A stretch of 64,000 nt of DNA, taken from CAZDGV01 sp964505195 (GTDB lineage: Bacteria; Bacteroidota; Bacteroidia; Chitinophagales; Chitinophagaceae). Shown in pieces: positions 35,307-43,927 of this stretch. A program made the position numbers and the translations under genes. Under the pieces are notes generated by a model that saw only the letters and a program-made list of their open reading frames with translations, was not told where the DNA came from and made no database searches. The DNA lies in the NCBI GenBank assembly GCA_964505195.1, contig CAZDGV010000005.1:1-64000 (forward strand). Direction: 5' to 3'. Each line of letters opens with the position of its first letter. Position 1 is the first letter of the stretch.

Positions 35307-37124
35307 ATGAGTAGCGAAGCAACAAATGTACAGGCAACGTCAGTAGCTCTTCCGCATGAAACACATCAGGAAGCAGCGCATCATGGTCATCACCATGAAA
35401 CCTTTATTTCCAAGTACATCTTCAGTCAGGATCACAAAATGATCGGTAAGCAGTTTTTGATTACCGGTATGTTTTGGGCTTTACTGGGTGGCTTCTTTTC
35501 AGTGATCTTCCGTTTGCAACTCGGTTTTCCCGATGCGCGTTTCCCCTGGATGGAAGAGTTGCTGGGACAGTGGGCTAAAGGCGGTCAGCTTCAGCCAGAA
35601 GCATACTATGCGCTGGTTACCATGCACGGTACCGTGTTGGTATTTTTTGTTCTTACAGCAGGCTTGAGCGGAACCTTTTCCAATATTCTCATTCCACTGC
35701 AGGTGGGTGCAAGAGATATGGCTTCGCCATTTATGAATATGCTTTCCTACTGGTTCTTCTTCACTGCCAGTATTGTAATGATTTCATCCATATTTGTGCA
35801 AACAGGTCCTTTTAGTGGTGGCTGGACGGCATACCCTCCGCTTAGTGCACTTGGCGATGCATCGCCCGGTTCAAAAGTAGGTATGGATCTATGGCTGATT
35901 TCCATGGCGCTGTTCGTGGTTTCTTCTTTGTTAGGAGGCCTGAATTACATTGCTACCGTACTTAACATGCGTACCAAGGGTATGACGATGACACGTTTGC
36001 CACTTACCATTTGGGCGTTTTTCTTTACTGCCGTGTTGGGAGTACTTTCCTTCCCGGTACTTTTCTCAGGATTCATCCTGCTGATTTTCGATCGTCATTT
36101 TGGAACCAGCTTTTACTTGAGCGACATATTTATTAACGGACAGGCCTTGCCGAATGAAGGCGGTAGTGCTATTTTGTATCAGCACCTCTTCTGGTTCTTA
36201 GGCCACCCCGAAGTATATATCATTCTGTTGCCTGCAATGGGAATGGTTTCGGAAATTTTATCTGTAAACAGTCGCAAGCCCATTTTCGGATATATGGCCA
36301 TGGTGGGTTCTTTGTTTGCTATTGCTATACTGGCCTTCTTGGTATGGGCACACCATATGTTTGTAACCGGACTCAATCCTTTCTTAGGTGCTTTCTTCGT
36401 GTTACTCACATTGTTGATTGCGGTACCCTCTGCTATTAAAGTGTTTAACTGGATAACTACTATATGGAAGGGCAACCTGCGCTTTACACCGGGAATGCTT
36501 TTTGCACTCGGCTTTGTGAGTTTGTTTATCTCAGGTGGTTTAACAGGGATCTTCCTTGGGAACTCAGCACTTGATATTCACCTGCACGATACCTACTTTG
36601 TAATTGCACACTTCCATATTGTAATGGGTGTTGCTTCCATGTTCGGCATGTTTGCAGGCATCTATCATTGGTTCCCCAAAATGTATGGTCGCTACTTGAA
36701 CAACACGCTTGGTTATATTCACTTTTGGGCAACCATCATTGGTGCGTACCTGATTTTCTGGCCCATGCACTACGAAGGGTTAGCGGGTATGCCACGCCGT
36801 TATTACAAATTTGATATTTGGGAATCGTTCAAGCAATTCGGCGAGTTGAATGTATTCATAAGCGTAGTATCGATCATCGTGTTTTTGGTGCAAATCCTTT
36901 TCTTGATCAACTTCTTCTACAGCATTTTCAAGGGTAGAAAAGTTACCAATCCTAATCCATGGGGCGCTAATACACTTGAGTGGACAACCCCCATCAATCC
37001 GGGTCATGGTAATTGGGAAGGTGAAATTCCAGAGGTATATCGCTGGGCGTATGATTATGGTAAGGATGGAAAAGAGTACATTCCTCAAACCACGCCTGTA
37101 AGTGCTGACGAAAGCAAGCACTAA
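35307..37124 (+). CDS. coxA: cytochrome c oxidase subunit I (heme a-a3/CuB)
   Basis: A 605-residue protein with the usual twelve helices plus short extensions. A His-rich N-terminus (HHGHHHE) is followed by the catalytic core: low-spin heme His in YALVTMHGTVLVFFVL, the CuB/Tyr segment LFWFLGHPEVYIILLPAMGM, the two CuB His in VWAHHMFVTG, and the heme ligands in LHDTYFVIAHFHIVMG. The His-Pro-Glu-Val-Tyr cross-link and intact K-channel residues place it among A-family oxidases. It reduces oxygen to water and pumps protons. Next to coxB with a 41-base gap. Confidence 0.96.
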   Translation: MSSEATNVQATSVALPHETHQEAAHHGHHHETFISKYIFSQDHKMIGKQFLITGMFWALLGGFFSVIFRLQLGFPDARFPWMEELLGQWAKGGQLQPEAYYALVTMHGTVLVFFVLTAGLSGTFSNILIPLQVGARDMASPFMNMLSYWFFFTASIVMISSIFVQTGPFSGGWTAYPPLSALGDASPGSKVGMDLWLISMALFVVSSLLGGLNYIATVLNMRTKGMTMTRLPLTIWAFFFTAVLGVLSFPVLFSGFILLIFDRHFGTSFYLSDIFINGQALPNEGGSAILYQHLFWFLGHPEVYIILLPAMGMVSEILSVNSRKPIFGYMAMVGSLFAIAILAFLVWAHHMFVTGLNPFLGAFFVLLTLLIAVPSAIKVFNWITTIWKGNLRFTPGMLFALGFVSLFISGGLTGIFLGNSALDIHLHDTYFVIAHFHIVMGVASMFGMFAGIYHWFPKMYGRYLNNTLGYIHFWATIIGAYLIFWPMHYEGLAGMPRRYYKFDIWESFKQFGELNVFISVVSIIVFLVQILFLINFFYSIFKGRKVTNPNPWGANTLEWTTPINPGHGNWEGEIPEVYRWAYDYGKDGKEYIPQTTPVSADESKH

Positions 37125-37182
37125 ACAGTGTTAAGAGGATTAAAGCAAGTTGTTTCAAAAAGAAACAACGATAAAACATAAA

Positions 37183-38103
37183 GTGAACCACACAGAAACT
37201 TCATCCAGCACAGAACAAAGCAAATCTTCACCTTTTGTTCAAAAGCGTAAAGATTATGCGCAGCTGATGAAGTTCACACTGAGTTTCACGGTGGTATTTA
37301 GCGCAGTAATTGCATACTTGCTTGCGCCGAATGTGGTGGATTATCATTTAGGAAGTATTCTCCTTCTTTTTTTGGGAGGAATGCTGGTAACGGGAAGTGC
37401 GAATGCAATCAATCAGATTGCAGAAAAAGATACAGACGCAGTGATGCAACGCACTGCAAACAGACCGGTGGCGAGCGGAAGAATGAGTGTGAAAGAAGCC
37501 AGCGCCTTTGCGCTGATTGCCGGTGTAACAGGCTCTTTGATTTTAGGTTTGTATTTCAGCGGATATGCGGCCGCCCTGGCATTGCTGAGTTTGTTTATTT
37601 ATGGGTATGTATATACACCCCTAAAAAAAGTAAACGCAATTGCTGTGTTGGTGGGTGCCATTCCCGGAGCGCTTCCCTGCCTCATTGGATGGGCAGCAGC
37701 TTACAACGAAAATGCTTTTTCGTGGACCGGCGGATGGGTATTGTTTGCCATGCAGTTTCTCTGGCAATTTCCGCATTTTTGGGCCATTGCATGGGTAGCT
37801 CATGGCGACTACAGCAAGGCAGGCTTTAAGCTCCTCCCTTCGCAGCAGGGTCCTACGAAATTCACCGCCATACAAACCATCATCTATGCATTGCTGATGA
37901 TTCCGGTAGGCATTTTGCCCTATCTCATTGGAATGAGCGGAATGATTAGCATGTGGGTTGTATTGCTGGCCAACATTTTTATGGTGGTTCAGTGTGTACG
38001 ACTTTATTACAGCATGGATGTAAAAGCTGCAAGACGAGTAATGTTTAGCAGCTATTTATATCTGCCGATTGTTTTACTGGCATTATTGGCAGATAAATTA
38101 TAA
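37183..38103 (+). CDS. ctaB: protoheme IX farnesyltransferase (heme o synthase)
   Basis: A UbiA-family prenyltransferase of about 306 residues with eight to nine helices. The two Asp-rich signatures are present: NQIAEKDTDAVMQRTANRPV (N-x3-D-x-D, R-x3-RP) and AHGDYSKAGFKLLPS in the second half, which bind farnesyl diphosphate and magnesium. It converts heme b to heme o on the way to the heme a of the oxidase encoded just upstream. There is no ATG near the start; GTG 37183 fits family length, while a TTG at 37150 would add 11 residues. Heme a synthase (ctaA) is not in the window. Confidence 0.92.
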   Translation: MNHTETSSSTEQSKSSPFVQKRKDYAQLMKFTLSFTVVFSAVIAYLLAPNVVDYHLGSILLLFLGGMLVTGSANAINQIAEKDTDAVMQRTANRPVASGRMSVKEASAFALIAGVTGSLILGLYFSGYAAALALLSLFIYGYVYTPLKKVNAIAVLVGAIPGALPCLIGWAAAYNENAFSWTGGWVLFAMQFLWQFPHFWAIAWVAHGDYSKAGFKLLPSQQGPTKFTAIQTIIYALLMIPVGILPYLIGMSGMISMWVVLLANIFMVVQCVRLYYSMDVKAARRVMFSSYLYLPIVLLALLADKL

Positions 38104-38115
38104 AGAAAGAATTGG

Positions 38116-38682
38116 ATGCAACAGGCAATGACAGAGCGTAATAATAAGATGCACCCTCACAAATTCACTTTGTGGGTAGCAATCGGCAGTATCGTAATGA
38201 TGTTTGCTGGTTTTACCAGTGCCTATATTGTAAAGAGCAATCAGGCCAACTGGCAACCTGTGCAGATGCCTGTTATTTTTTATGCATCTACCGCCCTGAT
38301 ACTTGCTAGCAGCGTTACCATGCAAATTGCGCTGCGCGCTTTTAAAGAAAGGGAAATGTCGCGCTATCGTACCATGATGGCATTTACATTGCTCCTCGGC
38401 ATTTCATTTATTGTTATTCAAAGCATGGGCTTTGCGGAATTATGGTCAACCAATATCACATTCCGCGAAAGCATTGCGGGCTCTTTTTTCTATATTATCA
38501 CAGGTATGCACGCACTGCATGTGTTAGGAGGAGTGATTGCCTTGCTGGTGATATTTTTCAGAGTGTATCATCGCAACACACGCTATTATAGCGCAGTACC
38601 GGTGGAAGTAGTGAGTACATACTGGCATTTTGTTGACATACTTTGGTTGTATTTGTTTGTCTTCTTTATGCTGGTATCATAA
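38116..38682 (+). CDS. cytochrome c oxidase subunit III-like protein (first copy)
   Basis: A 188-residue protein with five helices, typical of the short subunit III of Bacteroidota oxidases: WVAIGSIVMMFAGFTSAYIV, GSFFYIITGMHALHVLGGVI and STYWHFVDILWLYLFVFF at the end. Subunit III stabilises subunit I and its proton uptake path. ATG 38116 follows 12 bases after ctaB; a second in-frame ATG at 38128 is possible. It is followed by a second, longer subunit III gene, so the two may together make one oxidase or serve as paralogues. Confidence 0.9.
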   Translation: MQQAMTERNNKMHPHKFTLWVAIGSIVMMFAGFTSAYIVKSNQANWQPVQMPVIFYASTALILASSVTMQIALRAFKEREMSRYRTMMAFTLLLGISFIVIQSMGFAELWSTNITFRESIAGSFFYIITGMHALHVLGGVIALLVIFFRVYHRNTRYYSAVPVEVVSTYWHFVDILWLYLFVFFMLVS

Positions 38683-38715
38683 ATAATTATTGAAGAATCT
38701 ATAAATCGTCAATAC

Positions 38716-39390
38716 ATGGAACAAGCAGTACCTGCAGGTCATAAATGGTGGGGGGGAGGAAAAAGTCCCTTCAACGTTGAGTATGGAAAGCTGATGATGT
38801 GGTATTTCCTTATGAGCGATGCCTTTACTTTTGGTGCGTTTCTCATTTCGTACGGAACGATCCGTTTTTCAAGCAATTCATGGCCTGACCCCAATGAAGT
38901 TTTCAACTCATTTCCCGGTTTGGAAGGTATGAACCTGCCATTGGCTTTTGTGAGTTTGATGACTTTTATTCTGATTGTAAGTTCTGTTACCATGGTGCTT
39001 GCAGTGCATGAGGGACATCACAACAATCGCAAAGGCGTTCAGAAATGGCTTGCATGGACGATTGTGGGAGGTATTGCTTTCTTAGCCTGTCAGGCTTGGG
39101 AGTGGACGCACCTTCACCATCAGGGTGCATGGTGGGGCCGCAACCCTTTCCCTAATGCTGATGGCACCGTAGCGCATACCGGCTTCGCTAATTACTTTTT
39201 TACCATTACCGGATTTCATGGCTTTCACGTATTATCGGGTGTTGTCATAAACATCATCGCATATATCATGACCCTTCAGGGTGTGTTTGAGCGTCGTGGA
39301 CATTATCTCATGATTGAAAAAGTGGGTTTGTACTGGCACTTTGTGGATCTGGTTTGGGTGTTTGTATTTCTTTGCTTTTATCTTATTTGA
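38716..39390 (+). CDS. cytochrome c oxidase subunit III-like protein (second copy)
   Basis: A 224-residue protein with five helices and the subunit III signatures MMWYFLMSDAFTFGAFLISY, the Glu-containing ACQAWEWTHLHHQG, FFTITGFHGFHVLSGVVINI and VGLYWHFVDLVWVFVFLCFY. It keeps the His/Glu-rich surface segment lost in the first copy, so it is the more canonical subunit III. Gap of 33 bases to the upstream copy and 28 to the subunit IV gene. Two such genes in tandem are often seen in Bacteroidota oxidase operons. Confidence 0.92.
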   Translation: MEQAVPAGHKWWGGGKSPFNVEYGKLMMWYFLMSDAFTFGAFLISYGTIRFSSNSWPDPNEVFNSFPGLEGMNLPLAFVSLMTFILIVSSVTMVLAVHEGHHNNRKGVQKWLAWTIVGGIAFLACQAWEWTHLHHQGAWWGRNPFPNADGTVAHTGFANYFFTITGFHGFHVLSGVVINIIAYIMTLQGVFERRGHYLMIEKVGLYWHFVDLVWVFVFLCFYLI

Positions 39391-39418
39391 TCAATCAATA
39401 TTTTAACGCATCAACAAT

Positions 39419-39841
39419 ATGGAACAACATAATAGTTTATCTGAAGTTAGTTTTCACCACGAACCGGCACAGGACAGCGTGAAGCGCATCATTCGCACTA
39501 CAGTGATCCTTTCCGTGATTACCATCATTGAATTGGCGCTCGGCTTCTGGATTTATGAAATTCATAAAGGCGCACATCCCAGTGCAGGATTGGTATTGGG
39601 TATTAAGGGTGTAATTATTATTCTTTCTTTGGCAAAAGCGTTTTATATCGTTTCCATTTTTATGCACCTGGGTGATGAGATTCGTAATCTTATTATGACC
39701 ATTGTGGTTCCCCTTTTGCTTTTCGTTTGGTTTATCATCGCCTTTCTGGCCGATGGTAACTCTTGGAAGAATTTGCGCAACGAATACAAGCCCAAAGATG
39801 CCGTTAAGCAGGAGCAAACTCCGCACGGCGGCGGACACTGA
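39419..39841 (+). CDS. cytochrome c oxidase subunit IV-like protein
   Basis: A 140-residue protein with three hydrophobic helices (TTVILSVITIIELALGFWI, GIKGVIIILSLAKAFYIVSI, IMTIVVPLLLFVWFIIAFLA). The segment KAFYIVSIFMHLGDE is typical of the prokaryotic COX4 family (PF03626). The ends are hydrophilic, the C-terminus being Lys/His-rich. It is a small accessory subunit of the oxidase. Last gene before the hairpin at 39866-39909, so the act-cox transcript may end here. Confidence 0.88.
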   Translation: MEQHNSLSEVSFHHEPAQDSVKRIIRTTVILSVITIIELALGFWIYEIHKGAHPSAGLVLGIKGVIIILSLAKAFYIVSIFMHLGDEIRNLIMTIVVPLLLFVWFIIAFLADGNSWKNLRNEYKPKDAVKQEQTPHGGGH

Positions 39842-39865
39842 GCAAGAATTTTTTTAACTATCAGT

Positions 39866-39909
39866 ATCCCGACCCCCGGTATAATGCCACGGATCGGGAT
39901 GCTTTTTTT
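39866..39909 (+). terminator. rho-independent terminator after the oxidase operon
   Basis: Inverted arms ATCCCGA (39866-39872) and TCGGGAT (39894-39900) enclose a G/C-rich loop and are followed by GC then seven T. It is placed 25 bases after the subunit IV stop. Confidence 0.75.
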
Positions 39910-39932
39910 AAACAGCGGTAGAAAGATTGTAT

Positions 39933-40631
39933 ATGAGTAAGAATGCTGTTTTAGGATTGATACTGGTGGCGGCGCTTCCCCTCACTGCCTATCTGATTGT
40001 GAAAACACTCAGTGAGAAAAACGTGGACATGCCACGTCGCTATTTTTATGATTCGGTAGTTGAGAAAACAGAGAAGGGAAAGTTGATCAACGATACTGCC
40101 TGGCATAAAATTTCCAATTTTAAACTTGTCAACCAACTCGGCGATACCATTAAAGCCGATCAGCTGAAAGGAAAGATACTTGTGGTAGATTTCTTTTTCA
40201 CCCGCTGTCCTAATCCCTGCCCAACGCTTACGCGCAACATGAAAAAAATGCAGGATTCTTATTTGAACAGTGATTCGCTAGTACAGTTTATTTCAATCAC
40301 TGTGGATCCGGAGCGCGATAGTGTTGCAGCGTTAAAAAATTATGCTGATCGGTATCGCGTACGACATCATAACTGGTGGTTTCTTACGGGGAATAAAAAG
40401 GAAATTTACGACCTAGCATATCAGGAATTTAAAAGTGCCGTGATTGACGGAAAAGAAGTGGATACTGCTTTTTTGCATACCGATAAATTTTATCTGCTCG
40501 ATAAGTCGCGTGTAATACGTGGTTGGTACACAGGCACCGATGATGCAGCCCTTGCAAAGCTTGCCAAAGACATCGGCTTGCTGATTTTGGAAAAAGACAA
40601 AAAGAAAAAAAGAAATCTCTTCAGAAAATAA
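39933..40631 (+). CDS. SCO1/SenC family copper chaperone for the oxidase CuA site
   Basis: A 232-residue protein with an N-terminal membrane anchor (VLGLILVAALPLTAYLIV) and a thioredoxin-fold domain. The copper motif is FTRCPNPCPT (Cys92, Cys96) with the distal His in TAFLHTDKFYLLD, the three ligands of SCO proteins; VDPERDSVAALKNYA is also characteristic. It delivers copper to, or reduces, the CuA centre of subunit II. ATG 39933 is preferred over a TTG two codons upstream. It begins after the terminator but the DUF420 gene follows six bases later, forming an assembly-factor pair. Confidence 0.93.
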   Translation: MSKNAVLGLILVAALPLTAYLIVKTLSEKNVDMPRRYFYDSVVEKTEKGKLINDTAWHKISNFKLVNQLGDTIKADQLKGKILVVDFFFTRCPNPCPTLTRNMKKMQDSYLNSDSLVQFISITVDPERDSVAALKNYADRYRVRHHNWWFLTGNKKEIYDLAYQEFKSAVIDGKEVDTAFLHTDKFYLLDKSRVIRGWYTGTDDAALAKLAKDIGLLILEKDKKKKRNLFRK

Positions 40632-40637
40632 AATACA

Positions 40638-41180
40638 ATGATCAATCCGATAATTAAAAAAAACGATAAGCTGGCTGCATGGTTAATTGGAGCCGTATCA
40701 GTAGTGGTTTTTGTTGTTGTAGTGATACTTGGCAGAGTGAAAGTAGAGGTAGACCTGGGCTTCGATAAACATGTGTTCGCGAAGATCAATGCCATGATTA
40801 ATTCAGCAGTTGCGGTATTGTTGCTGTTGGGACTTTGGTTTGCAAAAAGTAAAAAATACCTGCAGCACAAGCGTATGATGATGCTCGCGATCCTGCTTTC
40901 CGTCGGGTTTCTTCTATCTTATATCTGCCACCATTTATTTACCGGCGAAACAACCTTTGGCGGAGAGGGTGCGATCAGAATCGTTTACTATACCATCTTG
41001 ATATCGCATATCTTTTTAGCGGGTGTCATACTTCCGTTCATTCTGTTTACTGCCTATCGTGCTTTAACGGCAGAGTGGCCGCTGCACCGCCGTTTAGCAA
41101 AATATACCTGGCCCTTGTGGTTTTATGTAGCAGTAACGGGTGTGGTTGTATATTGGATGATCAGTCCTTATTATCAGTAA
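40638..41180 (+). CDS. DUF420 membrane protein, probable oxidase assembly factor
   Basis: A 180-residue protein with five helices, matching the DUF420 family (conserved HKRMMMLAILLSVGFLLSYICHHLF, SHIFLAGVILPFILFT and HRRLAKYTWPLWFYVAVTGV). Members are encoded beside SCO and heme-copper oxidases and are thought to take part in oxidase maturation. Several His in helices could bind metal or heme. Six bases after the SCO gene. It converges with the alkyltransferase-like gene. Confidence 0.88.
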   Translation: MINPIIKKNDKLAAWLIGAVSVVVFVVVVILGRVKVEVDLGFDKHVFAKINAMINSAVAVLLLLGLWFAKSKKYLQHKRMMMLAILLSVGFLLSYICHHLFTGETTFGGEGAIRIVYYTILISHIFLAGVILPFILFTAYRALTAEWPLHRRLAKYTWPLWFYVAVTGVVVYWMISPYYQ

Positions 41181-41191
41181 GGCATAGCATG

Positions 41192-41575
41192 TTATAGTGC
41201 TATTTCTGTGGCCGGATCCCAAAAAAGATTTTTAAAATCTACTACGGTATCTTTTTCAATTTTCACGCCATCTTTTTCTAGTAATTCCTGCATGCGTGTG
41301 GGAGTTTCAAAATGATGTTTTCCCGTAAGCATACCGTTTCGGTTTACGACTCTTTGAGCAGGTACCGCAGGTGTTGCATGGTGTGATGCATTCATGGCCC
41401 AGCCCACCATGCGTGCCGAAAGCTTGGTTCCCAAATATGCAGCAATCGCACCATAGGTGCTTACCCTTCCTTTCGGTATTTGACGAACAATGTCGTAAAC
41501 ATCCGTGAAAAAGTGATACGCTTTCGGATCAGATGAATCTTTAGTCTGCAGTTTTTTGGGATGCTTTTTTCTCAT
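41192..41575 (-). CDS. alkyltransferase-like (ATL) protein of the MGMT family, no active-site Cys
   Basis: A 127-residue protein built like the DNA-binding domain of O6-methylguanine-DNA methyltransferase: VYDIVRQIPKGRVSTYGAIA (helix-turn-helix) and RMVGWAMNAS. At the catalytic place it reads PAQRVVN (residues 72-78) where active enzymes have PCHRV, so Ala73 replaces the methyl-acceptor Cys. Such ATL proteins bind alkylated guanine and recruit nucleotide excision repair, by what is known of the family; whether Ala is tolerated as in others with Trp is inference. ATG 41575 lies inside the end of the upstream DUF5522 gene, overlapping by 35 bases, so translation is probably coupled. Confidence 0.85.
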   Translation of the reverse strand: MRKKHPKKLQTKDSSDPKAYHFFTDVYDIVRQIPKGRVSTYGAIAAYLGTKLSARMVGWAMNASHHATPAVPAQRVVNRNGMLTGKHHFETPTRMQELLEKDGVKIEKDTVVDFKNLFWDPATEIAL

Positions 41576-41756
41576 GTTCCCTTTTTTCTTGCAGCAGCAA
41601 TTTACGTCTTGCCGGCGGAACATTTTCAAAATCGAAAGGGCAGTGCCTGCAGCCGTGTCCGCAGCAATAACCGCGCGCTTCGTGGTAGGCTGCCGTAAGT
41701 ACAATGCAACCTTTGGCATCATAATAGTAATCCAATCCTTCTACTAGTTTCTTCAT
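41541..41756 (-). CDS. DUF5522 small Cys-rich protein
   Basis: A 71-residue protein with the family motif: LTAAYHEARGYCCGHGCRHC followed by PFDF. Four Cys and His residues within 15 residues suggest a zinc or Fe-S site. The C-terminal third is charged and helical (RRKLLLQEKREHEKK). This matches DUF5522, a family of unknown role common in Bacteroidota. Its 3' end overlaps the start of the alkyltransferase-like gene by 35 bases in another frame, which points to co-translation and perhaps a DNA-repair link. Confidence 0.82.
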   Translation of the reverse strand: MKKLVEGLDYYYDAKGCIVLTAAYHEARGYCCGHGCRHCPFDFENVPPARRKLLLQEKREHEKKASQKTAD

Positions 41757-41852
41757 GTAAGTTCCCCGAGGGGTTAAAGAAGTCTAATTTAAAGGGAATA
41801 ACCTCTTTACGGTTATTTTGTTGAATGCAATATCCCGAAATGGTTGTTCTGA

Positions 41853-42560
41853 TTAGACCTTTTCCTTTTCAAATACCATTTCCTTCAGTTGGGAATCTTT
41901 TTCTTCCGAAAGGGCTAGCGCCGGTAATTGAAAACAGAGGTAGTGAATTCGGTTGCTTCCGGCAATATCTAGTGCTTCATAATGTGTTTTTATTTTCAGC
42001 TCTTCTGAAATGCATGACTGACTATAAACATCATCCATGTCTGCAACCAGTGGAAGCTGATATAGCTCAATAACAAGTTTGGTAAAGCGATAGAGCACCG
42101 GTGAGTCGGTTTTAAGATGAATACGTCCGTCGGCTTGGAGAAAACGCTGGTACTTTCTTAAAAAATTCGGGTGGGTCAGTCTCTTGCGCAATCTGGAACT
42201 GCGTAATTGCGGATCAGGGAAAGTAAGCCAAATTTCAGCTACCTCATTTTTTTCGAAGTATCCATCAATGCGGTCGATCTGCGTACGCAGAAAACCAATA
42301 TTCGATCGGTTTTCTTTCAAAGACGTTTTGGCGCCTACCCAAATTCTGTTGCCTTTTACATCAACACCAATAAAATTTCGTTCGGGATAAAGTCGCCCCA
42401 GTCCTAAAGCATATTCTCCTTTTCCGCAGGCAAGCTCAAGTGTAATGGGTGAGCTGTTATTAAAAAATTGATGCCATTTCCCAGCCATGTTTTCAGGGTA
42501 CTGCAGCACATTGGGAAAGGTTTCGATTTCGGCAAAACGTATCAGTTTTTTTTGTCCCAT
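41853..42560 (-). CDS. trmB: tRNA (guanine-N7-)-methyltransferase (TrmB)
   Basis: A 235-residue SAM-dependent enzyme that methylates G46 of tRNA. Motifs visible are the SAM-binding LELACGKGEYALGLGRLYP, FIGVDVKGNRIWVGAK, the catalytic/tRNA-binding WLTFPDPQLRSSRLRKRLTH and GRIHLKTDSPVLYRFT. All are characteristic of TrmB. ATG 42560 is preferred over a TTG three codons upstream. It is followed downstream, after about 96 bases, by the DUF5522 gene on the same strand. Confidence 0.94.
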   Translation of the reverse strand: MGQKKLIRFAEIETFPNVLQYPENMAGKWHQFFNNSSPITLELACGKGEYALGLGRLYPERNFIGVDVKGNRIWVGAKTSLKENRSNIGFLRTQIDRIDGYFEKNEVAEIWLTFPDPQLRSSRLRKRLTHPNFLRKYQRFLQADGRIHLKTDSPVLYRFTKLVIELYQLPLVADMDDVYSQSCISEELKIKTHYEALDIAGSNRIHYLCFQLPALALSEEKDSQLKEMVFEKEKV

Positions 42561-42612
42561 GGCCGACAAAGGTACTAATCAGTGAACACTTTCAACAGTG
42601 TTAGCATTGTTC

Positions 42613-43743
42613 TTATTGTGCAGCCGTATCTTGAATGCTTATCCGTATGCTATGGCGCGGATGTGTTTGCGGCGCAGTAACTGCATTCAATACTTCCCAG
42701 GATAGTTCCAGCTGATTCAGGCGCTTCAAAGTTTTTACTTCAATAAAATTTTCGCTGCCGGGTTGCAGTGTTATCAAATCACCACTTGTATGCAGTCGGT
42801 ATGAAGATTTATTTTGAAGCATGAAAGGCATACTACTGCGGTTTTCAATTTGTACGCGCAACACATCTGATTTTCCAATATAATTTATCTGCCTTATTTG
42901 AATGGAGGCCTCTATTATCGGCATAAGCTCGGCAGGTCTTCCAATCAGCATGTCTTTAAAGTAAACAACCGTTTTTTTATTAAACAGTGCTTCTCGAATT
43001 GCTTCCTCACTGTGTTCTTTGGCAAGCACAAGCGTAATAGGACGATGGCCTCCTTTGGGGATACCAAATTCCCAATCGATTAACCCGTGAATATCACTCG
43101 TACCCATGAGTGTTAGGTTATGGTCGAGTGCAATTTGTAAGGCTTCATCGGAGTAGGTATGTTCGTTTACAATTTCAATACCGTGAAGTAGCTTTTGAGC
43201 AATTAAACTTCGGTGAAAATCGGTGAGGGTTGCTACGCCATCGCGCCGCTGACTAATCCAATGCGGGTGATTCCAAAAAACAAAGGCACCCTGTTCTTTT
43301 GCTTTTTGAAATACTTCCAGTGAATCTTTTACCAAGAGCAGATTGGCATCTTTAATAAAAATGGCATTGCAATGTCCCGGTGGCATACGACGCGTTATTT
43401 CGGAGCCATGTACTATGAGCAGTTGATGATCTTTCGCTTCTTTTTTTGCAAGCTCAAAACTGCGATTGCGATCTGGATGCGGTATATCATCTTTATGCGG
43501 CTGATATTCCAGGTGTTCAGTTAGTGAAATTACATCCAGGCTATCCATTAAGGCTTCCATCACCCGAATGTCGGGCCACACACTGCCATCGGAAAAAATA
43601 GTATGCTGGTGTAAATCACATTTTAGGGTTTTGTAACCGGCAATATCAGGAAAGCGAATTGCCCGGCCCATAGCGTGAGTATGTGATTGTGCACTACCGA
43701 CGTATGTCAACAAACAAAATAAGGCAGTGAGGAAGGGTTTCAT
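42613..43743 (-). CDS. secreted PHP-domain metal-dependent hydrolase
   Basis: A 376-residue protein with signal peptide (MKPFLTALFCLLTYVGSAQ). Residues ~40-285 form a PHP-type barrel: CDLHQHTIFSDG (His-x-His), SLTEHLEYQP, LIVHGSEITRR, FVFWNHPHW and MGTSDIHG, giving a trinuclear metal site for phosphoester hydrolysis. The last ~90 residues are a beta-rich domain (VLRVQIENRSSMPFMLQN). Most PHP proteins are cytoplasmic phosphatases or DNA polymerase parts; a secreted form with an accessory domain is known from Bacteroidota but its substrate is not. Transcribed after a ~180-base promoter region shared with the divergent Lrp gene. Confidence 0.85.
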   Translation of the reverse strand: MKPFLTALFCLLTYVGSAQSHTHAMGRAIRFPDIAGYKTLKCDLHQHTIFSDGSVWPDIRVMEALMDSLDVISLTEHLEYQPHKDDIPHPDRNRSFELAKKEAKDHQLLIVHGSEITRRMPPGHCNAIFIKDANLLLVKDSLEVFQKAKEQGAFVFWNHPHWISQRRDGVATLTDFHRSLIAQKLLHGIEIVNEHTYSDEALQIALDHNLTLMGTSDIHGLIDWEFGIPKGGHRPITLVLAKEHSEEAIREALFNKKTVVYFKDMLIGRPAELMPIIEASIQIRQINYIGKSDVLRVQIENRSSMPFMLQNKSSYRLHTSGDLITLQPGSENFIEVKTLKRLNQLELSWEVLNAVTAPQTHPRHSIRISIQDTAAQ

Positions 43744-43927
43744 GTTGGGTATTTAATGGTGAAAAGCTAAGAACTATAAGTAACCTGAGTATTAATTTAA
43801 ATTGAAATGCACCAATTCGGATTAAAGCAAGCGTTGTATATTTTATTTGATAATTCGATAATCCATTGAAGTTATTTAATAATATTGTGTAATTCTTTCA
43901 ATTCGTCAAAAAAATGAACCCTAATTC

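Noticed and set aside
37150..37182. TTG start for ctaB
   Set aside because: It adds a hydrophilic lead without family support; the GTG at 37183 gives a usual length, although this is not certain.
41183..41206. Terminator hairpin between DUF420 and the alkyltransferase-like gene
   Set aside because: Only a six-base A/T-rich stem without a clear T-run.
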